Source: JAKZVK01 sp965248255 (GTDB lineage: Bacteria > Acidobacteriota > Terriglobia > Bryobacterales > UBA6623). Taken from it: a stretch of 64,000 nt of DNA. The translations under genes and the position numbers were made by a program. Below the pieces are notes generated by a model. The model saw only the letters and a program-made list of their open reading frames with translations. It ran no database searches and was not told the origin of the DNA. Shown in pieces: positions 16,206 through 25,430 of the stretch (the stretch's first letter is position 1; every line of letters starts with the position of its first letter). The DNA lies in assembly GCA_965248255.1 (NCBI GenBank), contig CBDFIW010000003.1, positions 2,108,001 through 2,172,000 of the forward strand, written 5' to 3'.

Positions 16206-16942
16206 TTAGCGCGGTTCGGCCACGGCTACCGTCGCGGTGGCCGAAGCCTCTCCGCCATGCCCACGGACGGTGATCGTGTAGGTCGTGGTCGTCGCCGGGA
16301 AGACTTCGCGGCTTCCTTTGGATTCGACCCGGCCGATCTCGTGATTGAGCACGGCCGTAAGCGCATGCTCTGCGGCCCACTCAAGGGTCGCGCCCTCACC
16401 GCGGAGGATCGAGGAGGGTTCGACGGTCAGTGTAGCGAGGGGGCGAAAGCCAGTCTGGGGTCGGCGTAGCGGCCAGACTCTGGCTTTCTCCAGCGTCAGG
16501 TGAAAGGGCCGCAGGCTGAGGTTACTCGGGGTGTCATCAAAAAGCGCCTCCTCGCCAACTTCCGGCATATCCCACGGGATCTCCTACTCGTAACCAGGCT
16601 CCAAGTGCAACGTGACTTCCGGCGCGCCCCCGCGCTCGGGGCTCAAACTGTAAACCGTGGGGCGCTCCGGCGGGCTCGTCGAGATGAAAGCCGTGGGGCG
16701 CTCCGGCGGGCTTATCGAGACCACCCACAGCTTCATCGCGGGACTCCATTTCCCGCGCATGTCCCACCACCAGGTGTCCGCCTGGTCGCCCGTGAGCATT
16801 TGCTTGAGTAGTGAATAGTTGTCCGCGGGATCCTGCTGAGAAGGAGTCCCGAGGTCGCGGTCTCGACTTGGCACGCGATGGTGGCTAGCGCGGTAACCAT
16901 CAAGCCGACGAGGACCCAGTTGCGGATTTGATTGTCCGGCAT
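16206..16942 (-). pseudogene. Broken membrane-anchored protein with Ig-like domain
   Basis: An N-terminus from ATG 16942 (NWVLVGLMVTALATIACQ, signal or lipoprotein-like) is followed by a frameshift near 16840. The next frame carries MLTGDQADTWWWDMRGKW, a short internal duplication SPPERPTAF/SPPERPTVY, and then ends at TAG (16586-16584) after LEPGYE. The same frame continues beyond that stop with EIPWDMPEVGEEALFDDTPS and an Ig-like domain (ILRGEGATLEWAAEHAL, TTTYTITVRGHGG) to 16206. One frameshift plus one in-frame stop make it non-functional as written. It lies 26 bases after the PPC-domain gene on the same strand. Function not recognised. Confidence 0.6.
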
Positions 16943-16968
16943 GGCCTGCCGCGCTTTGACGAATCGCT

Positions 16969-19419
16969 TTATCGTGATGCCCGTTCGGTCGGCTTCTTGC
17001 TGCCTGCAACCACCAGGCGCGTCTTCACCGGGGATACTCGATAGGGCACGCGGGTATTGTCCGGACCGGTCAGGGTCGCGCGAGAGATCAGCTCGGTTTC
17101 GTATTCGCCCGGCTCGGCCGCGTCGTCGGCACGGCACGGCAGCCGATAGTGGGTGTCTTGCGCTCCGAGCTCGAACGCTTCACACTCAACACCCAGCGGC
17201 AAGTTCTGCACGCTGAGATTCACCGAAGAGGTGAACTCCGGCTCGCGCGAGACTCGACCGGCGAACTCGCTGGTGCCGCCGGGCTGTATGGACGTGACCT
17301 CCAGCGCGGGTTCGATGCGGTACCCTTCCACCACGTCAAAGCGGATCGGCGGCGAGTAGATGGTCTCCCCTCGGCCGTCGATTTCAATGTTGGCCTGCAG
17401 AGCCACGTCGACTTTGGTCACCGTGGTCCTCTCGGTTGTGTGGATCATCAGTGACCCCTGCTTGGCATTCTTGTCTTTCTTCTTCCGTCCCGTGGTGTTG
17501 AACTGCCCGCCGTTTTCGCCGGCAAAACTCACTTCCTCCGGTGGTGCGATGCCGCCGCGGCGAGACGTAAATGCCCATTCCATCTGGTGCGACATGCCCG
17601 CCAACAGCCGCACGTATCGTGGTGTCAGAACCTCGAGCACCGCGGGCAGCTCGGGTGTCACCGCCGCAGGCAAGCGCAGGTTAAGCCAAGGCGCAAGGAA
17701 GGGTTTTTGATTGCGCCCGCTCACGGTGGTCACCATGCCTGAACCCTGTGCGCGGCGCCGGATGGGGCGGCCGGCCTCATCGACGCCCTCACCCCTCACG
17801 TCGAGCTTCAGAGGGCGCCGCTTGGCTCCGGGCTTCGGGGTGATGATCAGGATCCCCTTCTGAAAGCGACGCACGGTGCGCCGTGTGTCGGACTCCCCGA
17901 GAACAAAGCCGCCCTCGACCATCACGTCGTCCGGGGCGCCGGCGATGCTTAGCTGTAGAGGCTTCCAGAAGCCGCGGCGCTCGACGGTCACATTGACGAT
18001 GGCGCTGCCGTGTTGGGGGATGTTGACGTACGGAGTGTCGAGAGTGAGCAAGAAGTCCGGAGGATGCTTGCGGGCCGACAGACGATAGCCGAAGCCCGGT
18101 CCGGCTCGGTCCAGCAAGTCTTCCACTTCGATGACGAGCTCATCGACGCCCGGTGGGATCTCGAGAGCGGCAGCCGGTTGAGAGTTGGGGCGGAACCTCG
18201 CGAGAACCGCGTTGGGGTTCTGCGCGCCGGTTTCGTAGCCCGCTTCCGCGAGAGGATTGCCCTGCGTGTCGAACAGATTGAGCACGCCGTAGAGCTGCGA
18301 CGTCCCTAGGTCCGCCGCGCGCAGCTCGATGAACCAGTTTTCACCCGGTTGGACCGGGAGCCGGTAGCGGTCTTTCTCACCGGGCTTGGCGATGCGGCCG
18401 TTCATCACGCTGTCCGGGTCGAGCCGGAGGGTGGTTCCGTCCGTCGAAGAGTCCGCACCAAAAGACGACGGCTCCAGCAGCTCCGGCCCGTCACTCAGCC
18501 GAAACGGCAGCGGCAAGCTGCCCGGCGGACCCGGGATCCGCAGCAGCCCGAAGTCCGCCGTCGGCCCGAGTCCGCCTAGTTGCAGGCGAACCGTGATGGG
18601 TTGCGCGAAGCTGCCGCCGGAGAGTTCCACCTCCGCGGGCTCGCCGCGGGTCCAGCCCAACGGAAACATGGCCTCGGCATAAGCGAAATCGCCGATCTTC
18701 AACCGATAGAAGTTCTGGTCCTGCTCGCTGAAACGGGCATCGTGGACTTCGACGAAATACTCGCCCGCTGCCTCAAAGGTGACCGCCGCGCGCGGATCGA
18801 CTCCCAGGCCGGCGGCGTCGTTGTTGCGGGCGATCACGCGGCTCCGGCCGTCGAACACGCGCAGTGCCGGATCGAGCGCCGAACCCGCGCGGCGGCCCTC
18901 GACCTCGAAGACAAGCCGTTGTCCCGCCGTTGCGTGAAAACGGTAGACATCCCGCTCGGCGCCCTCGAGCGCCGCGTTCACGATCACAGGCGTCTCAATG
19001 TTCTGTGCGTTCTCCGGCTCATCGTTGGTGTTCTTGTCTTCGTCCTCACCTTCGGCTTCGGTGACTTCCGGAAACGCCCCCACGCTGAACAGCAAGATGT
19101 TTGAGAGCCCTTGCTCGGTCTCGACTCGGACCGGGTAGAGACCGATGGGCGCGTCGGCTGCGATCTCGACTAGGAACGGTAGTCCTTGTCCCATTCCCTG
19201 TTTGGCCGAGGTCAGCGCGGTGAACGAGCCGGGCAGGGTGGAGTTGACCTTGGCTTCGCTGTTGAGCCCGTAGCCTTCTACCGTCAGCTTCACTGCGGAA
19301 CCCCGCCGCCCGCCCGGCGGGTCGAGCCGTAACAGTTCCGGTCCCGCGGCGATAGCGGTCAGGACCGTGAGCATCGCAACCACGCCGGCGGCAAGTGTTC
19401 GAACGAATGTGTAGGGCAC
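16969..19419 (-). CDS. Secreted PPC-domain (pre-peptidase C-terminal) protein
   Basis: 816 residues with an N-terminal signal peptide (LAAGVVAMLTVLTAIAAGPE). It starts with an Ig/IPT-like domain (LDPPGGRRGSAVKLTVEGYG), then an acidic linker (EAEGEDEDKNTNDEPENAQN). This is followed by a PPC domain (ERDVYRFHATAGQRLVFEVE, DPALRVFDGRSRVIARNNDA) and a second, similar unit (KDRYRLPVQPGENWFIELRA). The architecture is common in Acidobacteria and Planctomycetes next to cytochrome-c/DUF1549 proteins. No catalytic motif is visible; a structural or binding role in the periplasm or at the surface is likely. Confidence 0.75.
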   Translation of the reverse strand: MPYTFVRTLAAGVVAMLTVLTAIAAGPELLRLDPPGGRRGSAVKLTVEGYGLNSEAKVNSTLPGSFTALTSAKQGMGQGLPFLVEIAADAPIGLYPVRVETEQGLSNILLFSVGAFPEVTEAEGEDEDKNTNDEPENAQNIETPVIVNAALEGAERDVYRFHATAGQRLVFEVEGRRAGSALDPALRVFDGRSRVIARNNDAAGLGVDPRAAVTFEAAGEYFVEVHDARFSEQDQNFYRLKIGDFAYAEAMFPLGWTRGEPAEVELSGGSFAQPITVRLQLGGLGPTADFGLLRIPGPPGSLPLPFRLSDGPELLEPSSFGADSSTDGTTLRLDPDSVMNGRIAKPGEKDRYRLPVQPGENWFIELRAADLGTSQLYGVLNLFDTQGNPLAEAGYETGAQNPNAVLARFRPNSQPAAALEIPPGVDELVIEVEDLLDRAGPGFGYRLSARKHPPDFLLTLDTPYVNIPQHGSAIVNVTVERRGFWKPLQLSIAGAPDDVMVEGGFVLGESDTRRTVRRFQKGILIITPKPGAKRRPLKLDVRGEGVDEAGRPIRRRAQGSGMVTTVSGRNQKPFLAPWLNLRLPAAVTPELPAVLEVLTPRYVRLLAGMSHQMEWAFTSRRGGIAPPEEVSFAGENGGQFNTTGRKKKDKNAKQGSLMIHTTERTTVTKVDVALQANIEIDGRGETIYSPPIRFDVVEGYRIEPALEVTSIQPGGTSEFAGRVSREPEFTSSVNLSVQNLPLGVECEAFELGAQDTHYRLPCRADDAAEPGEYETELISRATLTGPDNTRVPYRVSPVKTRLVVAGSKKPTERASR

Positions 19420-19527
19420 GCCTTGATTCTAGATTCGTGAACGCAAGGGGTCAATGGGTCTCGACAATGGCATGCGGTGCGGGATCGTGCATCGGCTGAC
19501 GCCAGCCGCCAGGTTGTAGCTTTTCCA

Positions 19528-19604
19528 TCGCCCCTTTCAGGGCTCCCGGTCTGTTTGATGATGTTTCCTAGGGTTCCGCCGCAGACGGCTGCACTCTAGG
19601 CTAA
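19528..19604. repeat. Degenerate multi-hairpin mosaic repeat
   Basis: CGCCCCTTTCAGGGCT hairpin, then a CCTAGGG...CTCTAGGCT hairpin enclosing CCGCCGCAGACGGC. The module order resembles the paired mosaic repeats at 51801-51884 and 51965-52053. Confidence 0.45.
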
Positions 19605-19702
19605 CGTCCAGCGCCGCTTCGCGGCTTGGGTTCTGTGTCGGCGGCGACGAGAGGTCAAGAGGGAGTCGGTGGCTAGCCTGGAGCGACGACCTTGGTTGTT
19701 GG

Positions 19703-19729
19703 TGCGGGCGGGCACGGCATGCCTCTACA
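19703..19729 (-). repeat. Degenerate REP hairpin, copy 11
   Basis: TGCGGGCGGGCACGGCATGC then CTCTAC: one arm intact, the other decayed. It lies near the 5' side of the group II intron and is the last recognisable copy in the window. Confidence 0.45.
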
Positions 19730-20160
19730 TTTCGGCTTGGGTGGTTCTCGATTTCGCAAGAGCGCCGGGATAAACCGGCATGTTGTCAGGAATGAAAGAG
19801 TCCTACAAGAAAGGAAGTAGCGAATCCACCTTGACGCCGTGTCTTGCGGACGGCGTCGCGAGGCGACGTTCGAAGCGTAGACAGGGGCATCGGCGGGCCG
19901 GGCTATTGAGCTTCGAAAAATCTGTTTCAGGGTGCCGACCTTGTTTGTGAAAAGGGAAGGCCACACAGGCGTTCGCGCTAGATCGCGAGTGGGCGCCCGG
20001 CCCTGCGTAGTCGAGGAACCTGAGCACGCCGAGAAACAACATGCACGAGAACCGGGAGACCTCTGGAATGTCTCGATCTGATCGAGACCGGTCCGAGAAG
20101 GCGCTGAGCCGAACGGCGGACATGTACGTTCCAGAGGGGTCTGACTGCGCCGTAGTACCT

Positions 20161-21600
20161 ATGAACCGACCGAACAAAGAAGGGAAACCTTCGGCGGAGG
20201 ACGGGGAGGGAAGGGCGCAGACCAAGGAGAACACCGAAGAGTCCAACACGAGCCCGACACCGAGCGGGAAGAGAGTGTCCCAGGGACTGGGAGGTGTGCG
20301 TAGAACAGCCAAAGAGAGGAAGCAGGAGAAGTTCACCGCTTTACTCCACCATCTGAATGTCGATCTACTCAGGGAGAGCTTTTACGCACTACAGCGGAAA
20401 GCTGCGCCCGGGGTGGACGGTGTGACGTGGCAGGAGTACGAGACCGGGTTGGAGGGTCGACTCGTCGATCTGCACGGCCGGGTTCATCGTGGAGCGTACC
20501 GGGCGCAGCCCTCGCGAAGAGTCTATATCGAGAAGGCCGACGGGCGGCAACGACCGTTGGGCATTGCGGCGCTGGAGGACAAGATTGTCCAACAGGCCGT
20601 GGTGACGATCCTCAATCAAATTTACGAGGTCGACTTCCAGGGCTTTTCGTATGGTTTTCGACCGGGACGCAGTCCCCATCAGGCGCTGGATGCGCTGACG
20701 GCGGGGATCCAAACCAAGCGAGTGAACTGGGTGCTGGACTGTGATGTGCGGTCATTTTTCGACACGTTGTCGCACGGGTGGCTGGTCCAGTTCATCCAGC
20801 ACCGCGTGGCCGATCCGAGGATTCTCCGTCTCATCCAGAAATGGTTGCGGGCGGGAGTATCCGAAGACGGTCAATGGTCGGAGACGACAGTGGGTACTCC
20901 GCAGGGTGCAGTGGTTTCACCACTGCTCGCGAACGTGTACCTGCACTACGTCTTCGATCTGTGGGTGGAGGCCTGGCGCAAGAAAGTGGCCCAGGGCGAC
21001 GTCATCGTCGTCCGTTACGCCGACGATTTTGTGGTGGGCTTTCAGCATCGGGCGGAAGCCGAGCGTTTCTGGGCAGAGCTTCAGGAACGTTTGGCCCAGT
21101 TCGGCCTGGGACTCCATGCGGGCAAGACGCGGTTGATCGAGTTTGGGCGGTTCGCCGCTCAGAACCGGAAGAGACGTGGCGAGGGAAAGCCGGAGACCTT
21201 CACGTTCTTGGGCTTCACGCACTACTGCGGGACGCGCAGGAGCAACGGCACATTCATCGTCTGGCGTAAGACGGCGAAGAAGCGGACGGTGGCGAAGCTG
21301 CATCAACTGAAGGCAGCTCTGCGCCGCTGGATGCACGAGCCGACGGCGCAAGTCGGGGAATGGCTGAAGAGGGTCGTCCTGGGCTATTACCAATACCACG
21401 CGGTTCCGGGCAATATCGATCGGCTGGCGTTGTTCCAATACCGGCTGCGTGTGCTGTGGCGATTCATCTTGTTTCGTCGCAGCCAGAAGGGACGTAAGTC
21501 CTGGAAGAAGCTCAACCGACTGTTGGACCGCTGGATTCCCACCCCGCGCGTTCTGCACCCTTATCCGATGGCACGTTTCTGCGCTACTCATCCGAGGTAG
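20161..21600 (+). CDS. ltrA: Group II intron reverse transcriptase/maturase
   Basis: 479 residues from ATG 20161; the frame is open back to 20041 and the exact start is uncertain, as is usual inside an intron. RT blocks in order: AAPGVDGVTWQEY, RQRPLGIAALEDKIVQQAV, GFSYGFRPGRSPHQALDAL, WVLDCDVRSFFDTL, TVGTPQGAVVSPLLANVYL, VVRYADDFVVGF (catalytic YADD, about residue 285), LGLHAGKTRLIEFGRFA, KPETFTFLGFTHYCG. A maturase X domain follows (VGEWLKRVVLGYYQYHAVPG) and the protein ends LHPYPMARFCATHPR with no HNH endonuclease. The missing endonuclease points to insertion by an endonuclease-independent route. No sign of a retron or a diversity-generating template. Confidence 0.92.
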   Translation: MNRPNKEGKPSAEDGEGRAQTKENTEESNTSPTPSGKRVSQGLGGVRRTAKERKQEKFTALLHHLNVDLLRESFYALQRKAAPGVDGVTWQEYETGLEGRLVDLHGRVHRGAYRAQPSRRVYIEKADGRQRPLGIAALEDKIVQQAVVTILNQIYEVDFQGFSYGFRPGRSPHQALDALTAGIQTKRVNWVLDCDVRSFFDTLSHGWLVQFIQHRVADPRILRLIQKWLRAGVSEDGQWSETTVGTPQGAVVSPLLANVYLHYVFDLWVEAWRKKVAQGDVIVVRYADDFVVGFQHRAEAERFWAELQERLAQFGLGLHAGKTRLIEFGRFAAQNRKRRGEGKPETFTFLGFTHYCGTRRSNGTFIVWRKTAKKRTVAKLHQLKAALRRWMHEPTAQVGEWLKRVVLGYYQYHAVPGNIDRLALFQYRLRVLWRFILFRRSQKGRKSWKKLNRLLDRWIPTPRVLHPYPMARFCATHPR

Positions 21601-21664
21601 GAGCCCGATGCATTAGCAGTGCACGTCGGGATCTGTGCGGGGGGTGCCGGGTGACCGGCATCCC
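21601..21664 (+). ncRNA. Group II intron domains V and VI
   Basis: GAGCCCGATGC pairs with GCACGTCGGGATC around a short loop, the shape and position of catalytic domain V. GGGGTGCCGG-GTGA-CCGGCATCCC forms the domain VI hairpin. They directly follow the maturase stop codon, and a T-rich stretch (21672-21676) begins the presumed 3' exon. Confidence 0.75.
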
Positions 21665-21689
21665 GACCGCGATTTTTCCAGCAGCAACG

Positions 21690-22015
21690 TGAGTCGCTCG
21701 ATACCACGGTGGCTCGCTGCTTTGGTATCCAGTTGGTGGTAGACAATGATGGTCAAGCTCCCGCGCAAAAGATCGAAATCAGGCTGAACCTACCGGCAGG
21801 TATCACAGCATCGAGGAAGTTGCCGAAGTGGCCTACTACTTGGTTGCAAAAGTAAGCGTAATTATGACCACTTGGACGAACCTATCTATTTCTCAGGGGT
21901 TGCAGAACTTCGCACTTCGTTCGACCAACGCCTATCTGTGCGCGAATCCACTGAAAACAAAGACGAGGACAGAATTCCGGAAGGTCATGTGTTATGACGC
22001 GCACTTTTGCGATTA
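21690..22015. other. Gene-poor stretch between group II intron and IS A1
   Basis: No gene is supported here. A 63-codon frame (21828-22019) has no ribosome site and ends within the IS end. Composition is visibly less GC-rich than the flanking chromosome, consistent with acquired DNA. Confidence 0.4.
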
Positions 22016-22037
22016 TTGACTCCCGCATAATATAGAG

Positions 22038-22529
22038 TCAGTCAAAACAAAGAGAAGACTGTTTCCAGAAGGCCGTGATCAAACGCGGTTTGCGGTACAT
22101 GCGGCGGAGTGCCTTGCGGGCCCGCTCGTTCAGCTCGCCGTAGTCTTTCGGACAGACGTTCGGCAACTCGTGCTGCTTCCAGTAAGCCCAGATGTATTCC
22201 ACCGGATTCAACTCCGGCGCATAGGGTGGCAAGTACTCGGTTGCGATGTGGCCTTCGGAGAGTTCGATGAACTCTTGCACCAGGCGGCTACGGTGCGCCG
22301 GCAGCCGATCCCAGACGATCAGCAGCGGGCGATCGATATGACGTACCAACGCCTTGAGAAAGTCGGTCACTTGCTCTTTGCCGATCGCACCGGGATAGAG
22401 CCGGAAGTAGAAGTTACGCAGCGTCAGCCCCGCCGAGACGGAAAGCTTCTCCCAGTTGAAGTTAAACTGCAGCACCGGTGTTTGGCCACGTGGCGCCCAG
22501 GTGCGGCAGCGATGCGGCTTCTGACTCAA
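22038..22529 (-). CDS. IS630 element A copy 1, transposase ORF B (DDE part)
   Basis: This frame carries the rest of the DDE catalytic core: LLIVWDRLPAHRSRLVQEF with the second Asp, and YLPPYAPELNPVEYIWAYWK with the Glu. The ATGA overlap with ORF A could allow separate initiation, but the first Asp (VFIDESG) lies upstream of this ATG, so only the frameshift fusion (about 340 residues) should be an active transposase. Confidence 0.88.
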   Translation of the reverse strand: MSQKPHRCRTWAPRGQTPVLQFNFNWEKLSVSAGLTLRNFYFRLYPGAIGKEQVTDFLKALVRHIDRPLLIVWDRLPAHRSRLVQEFIELSEGHIATEYLPPYAPELNPVEYIWAYWKQHELPNVCPKDYGELNERARKALRRMYRKPRLITAFWKQSSLCFD

Positions 22530-23080
22530 TCCGCTTTCGTCGATGAAGACGAGCGTACGGCCTTCGTTTTGGGCTTTTTTTTAATGCGCTTCCAGGTCTT
22601 GCGCTTCCAGGTGCGGATCCGCTCTTCGTTGCGCTCGCGCGCCTTTCCGGCCGGGCGTTGCGGGCTCCAGTCGAGCGCTCGCAGGATCTTCCAGGCGTGG
22701 CCTGCGTGGTATGCGACCCCGAACTCGTCTCCGATCAGCCGAGCCACCCGCGGACAGCTCCACAGGGGCGTTGGGAAGCCGTGGGCTTCCGGGCCTTCCA
22801 GCAGCAGCGACGTCAGGCGTTCGCGTTGTGCGGCATCGAGGAGCGGCTTGCGTCCGGCGCGCCCGGCCTGGCGGAGTCCGGCCGCACCCTGCTCGCGGTA
22901 TTGCCGCCGCCACTCACTGACGGTTTGGCGAGCGACGTTCAGCCGTCTCGCCGTCTCGGACTGATTGTGGCCTTGGTGGAGCAGCCGCATCGCTTCGAAA
23001 CGGCGCTTCTCCAGCGCCTTGAAATCCCGCTTCACACCTTTGGGGTTGCCCATACATATATAGATGCTCCACACTGTCAA
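22526..23080 (-). CDS. IS630 element A copy 1, transposase ORF A (helix-turn-helix part)
   Basis: The biological start is probably the ATG at 23053 (MGNPKGVKRDF) rather than 23080. The protein has a helix-turn-helix, SETARRLNVARQTVSEWRRQ, a linker, and a second winged-helix-like part (FPTPLWSCPRVARLIGDEFG). It ends in a Lys-rich tail encoded by A_AAA_AAG (T8 at 22575-22582 on the plus strand), a canonical -1 slippery heptamer. A -1 shift there continues into KAQNEGRTLVFIDESGLSQK, which contains the first catalytic Asp and joins ORF B. Without the shift the product stops at STKAD with no catalytic domain. Confidence 0.88.
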   Translation of the reverse strand: MTVWSIYICMGNPKGVKRDFKALEKRRFEAMRLLHQGHNQSETARRLNVARQTVSEWRRQYREQGAAGLRQAGRAGRKPLLDAAQRERLTSLLLEGPEAHGFPTPLWSCPRVARLIGDEFGVAYHAGHAWKILRALDWSPQRPAGKARERNEERIRTWKRKTWKRIKKKPKTKAVRSSSSTKAD

Positions 23081-23162
23081 AAAGTGTCATAATAATTTGC
23101 GGGATTCAATAAGTACTACGCCCCCGAAGCCGCCGCCGATACCGAGTCCGGGGAGCGACCTT

Positions 23163-23519
23163 ATGGATCAGCTTGCTGAGAGTAAGCGGGTCACTGCAGA
23201 CGCACTCGCAAATCTTAGTTGGCCGATCGGGCCGATCGCTATGGACGAAGATCTCGGGCCATACATACTTGACGGCCTTGTGGCCTACGAACTCGGTGAG
23301 CTTAAACACAATCGCTGTCGCGACCTCCCGCCTGTCTTCCTAGAGTTTCCTGACAAAGGGAAGTTCGTGATTGATCTGGAACTCCACGCTGACAATCTGC
23401 GACAGCCGACAATCACTAAACTGACGATCCACATAGGAGGGGAAGACACTGACTCAAGCGCATTCGAGTCGCATGTCACCCGTCTACGTTCAATGGGGGC
23501 GTTCGAAGACGAGGGATAA
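23163..23519 (+). CDS. Small acidic hypothetical protein
   Basis: 119 residues from ATG 23163, with GGGGAG about 8 bases upstream. It is soluble and acidic, with no signal peptide or membrane segment: MDQLAESKRVTADALANLSW at the start and SHVTRLRSMGAFEDEG at the end. Not recognised. It begins only 54 bases from the right end of IS A1. If A1 and one TA are removed, a short frame MTRTFAIKYYAPE would overlap its start, so the insertion may have damaged a preceding small gene or its leader. Confidence 0.5.
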   Translation: MDQLAESKRVTADALANLSWPIGPIAMDEDLGPYILDGLVAYELGELKHNRCRDLPPVFLEFPDKGKFVIDLELHADNLRQPTITKLTIHIGGEDTDSSAFESHVTRLRSMGAFEDEG

Positions 23520-24165
23520 CTTCCGCGCGGCTCGCGGTTCGCCGTTCGTTGGGCGAAATGCTCGGGCCGAGTGTCTTCACTGGCAGTACACCAGGACAAG
23601 TACACACTCAGTCAGGAGATCCACACACTGCGCTCACGGGGATGCCGACGTTCGGAGGGACCGCCATGGGAGGCCCGACCAGGAGCGGATAAGTGCTTCG
23701 TCAACACTACCCGGTCAGTGGGGATCTATCCAGCTCGGGAGGCCGACTTCCGAAGGAGTCTAACGGACGGGAAGAAGTTTCCTCGAATACAACTTGGCCT
23801 TCTTCGTCGAGCACGCAGTAGCGGCTTGCTAGCCGCGTTGCGTGTACGCCTCGGGCCGCCGCTGCGGCGCGATTTTTTTCGCGGCGGTAGCAGCGCAGTC
23901 AATAACGCTATCCGACCGCCGGACGCACCCTGCTTCTGATCGACCCCGCCCCCCGCTTCGCGCGGCCCGCAACGCGAGCAGGCGGGCAAAGGCGACCGCC
24001 CCCCTAGGTGTCGCCCACGTCCAGCGCCGCGCGGGGGCGTCGCGGCCCATCGCCGAGGCGGTCCGCGAGCCGCCAATCGGCCAGTGAATCCAAGTCTATG
24101 TGGACACCCGTGTGGACATGGCGTCCGGTACGCCGAGACAACAGGCCGTAACCTATTGAAAACAT
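23520..24165. other. 646 bases with no supported gene
   Basis: Open frames here lack homology-like features and ribosome sites. The only structure seen is a GC hairpin followed by a T run (23853-23879). The stretch lies between the small hypothetical gene and tRNA-Pro and looks like decayed accessory DNA. Confidence 0.4.
23853..23879 (+). terminator. Possible terminator hairpin
   Basis: CCGCCGCTGCGGCG hairpin followed by CGATTTTTTT. It is plausible as a rho-independent terminator on the plus strand, but no gene ends just before it. A longer alternative pairing with GCGGCGG downstream exists. Confidence 0.3.
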
Positions 24166-24242
<77 letters not shown>

Positions 24243-24263
24243 ACACCCGTTTCCTTGATTCTA

Positions 24264-25430
24264 GTGTAGTGCACCATAAATAATGTAACTTATATTGGCT
24301 TCCCGTCGTCTCTATTAACAGGAGGCATGGGATGCGAAGAGCACAACCAGTAACTTTGAACACAGCGCAATGCAAGCAGTTGGACCGCTACGCGCGCGGC
24401 CGCCAAGTCGCCGTTCGTCTCGCCCTGCGAGCCAGGATTGTCCTGCTGGCCGCCGACGGTCTCGAGAATAAGCAGATCGCCGCACAGCTCGGTGTCTCGC
24501 GGCAGTTGGTGGCCCGCTGGCGCACGCGCTTTCTCGAAAGCAGCATCGCCGGCATTGCAAAAGACGCCCCACGGCCCGGTCGTAAACCTGCCGTCTCGAA
24601 GCAGAAAGTACAGCAGATCATCCACAAGACCACCCGCGAGAAACCGTCCAACGCCACCCACTGGAGCCGCCGCACCATGGCCGCCGCGGGCCGGCGTCAG
24701 CGCTTCCACCGTGGGACGGATTTGGCGCGCCCATGGCCTCAAGCCCCACCGCGTCAAGACCTTCAAGCTCAGCAATGACCCGCGTTTCGCCGAGAAACTC
24801 GACGACATCGTCGGACTCTATCTCAATCCGCCTGAGCATGCTCTGGTTCTCTCGCTCGATGAGAAGTCCCAAATCCAAGCCCTCGATCGCACCCAGCCCG
24901 GCCTGCCGCTCAAAAAGGGACGCGGCCAAACGATGACCCACGATTACAAGCGCAACGGCACGACCACCCTGTTTGCGGCGCTCAACAGCCTTGACGGCAG
25001 CGTGATCGCCGAGTGCATGCCCCCCGACACAGCCACCAGGAATGGCTGCGCTTCCTGCGCTTAATTGACCGCCGCACTCCCAAGGACAAACAGCTTCATC
25101 TCATCGTGGACAACTATGCCACCCACAAGCATGCCGCTGTGAAGCGTTGGCTCGATCGTCACCCGCGCTTCCACATTCATTTCACCCCGACCTCGGCGTC
25201 GTGGCTGAACATGGTCGAGCGATTCTTTCGCGATCTCACCGTCAAGCGCCTGCGCCGCGGCGTGTTTCGCAGCGTGGACGAGCTCGTCGCCGCCATTGAC
25301 GACTACATCGCCCAGCACAACGGGCATCCCACGCCCTTCATCTGGACCGCGACCGCCTCCGACATCCTCGAGAAAGTCAAGCGCGGACGTGCCGCCCTGC
25401 CTAAGGTGCAATCTGCTTGACGCACTACAC
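24264..25430 (+). mobile_element. IS630-family element B, copy 1
   Basis: 1167 bp between TA dinucleotides (24262-24263 and 25431-25432). The ends are inverted repeats GTGTAGTGCACC and GTGTAGTGCGTC read inward. A second copy starts right after the shared TA, so the junction reads GCACTACACTAGTGTAGTGC. The copy is three bases longer than copy B2's own sequence because of indels in its transposase. Confidence 0.9.
24332..25420 (+). pseudogene. IS630 element B copy 1 transposase, frameshifted
   Basis: Start ATG 24332 behind AGGAGG. Compared base by base with copy B2, it has one extra G near 24688 (GCGGGCC versus GCGGCC) and two extra C near 25021 (CCCCCC versus CCCC). The frame is broken between them; the shifts sum to three, so the end returns to phase. 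Catalytic features are split among frames: LVLSLDEKSQIQALD, LHLIVDNYATHKHAAVKRWL, SASWLNMVERFFRDLT. It is inactive as written. Confidence 0.88.

Larger units (their letters stand above)
19730..21671 (+). mobile_element. Group II intron (5' limit uncertain)
   Basis: An intron-encoded reverse transcriptase (to 21600) is followed directly by a domain V-like hairpin (21601-21634) and a domain VI-like hairpin (21641-21664). About 400 bases upstream of the RT are free of genes and contain short hairpins expected of domains I-IV. The 3' end is placed near the GAT at 21671. The 5' splice site could not be fixed: no unambiguous GTGYG start was found, so 19730 is only a lower bound. No interrupted host gene is recognised on either side. 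Confidence 0.6.
22016..23109 (-). mobile_element. IS630-family element A, copy 1
   Basis: 1094 bp between TA dinucleotides (22014-22015 and 23110-23111), the usual IS630 target duplication. The ends are imperfect inverted repeats: TTGACTCCCGCATAATAT at left versus TTGAATCCCGCAAATTATTA read inward from the right. It holds two overlapping frames that make one transposase by frameshifting. Three further copies lie at 26231, 28617 and 29782. Confidence 0.9.

Noticed and set aside
11798..16942. TGA or TAG recoding to explain in-frame stops in two broken genes
   Set aside because: Many intact genes in the window end in TGA or TAG, and both broken genes also carry frameshifts, so pseudogenisation is simpler.
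20161..21600. Retron or diversity-generating RT
   Set aside because: RT motifs, the X domain and the adjacent domain V identify a group II intron maturase; there is no msr/msd structure or template/variable repeat pair.
21828..22019. 63-codon plus-strand frame before IS A1
   Set aside because: No ribosome site and no recognisable motif; its stop lies in the IS end. Kept only as part of the gene-poor stretch.
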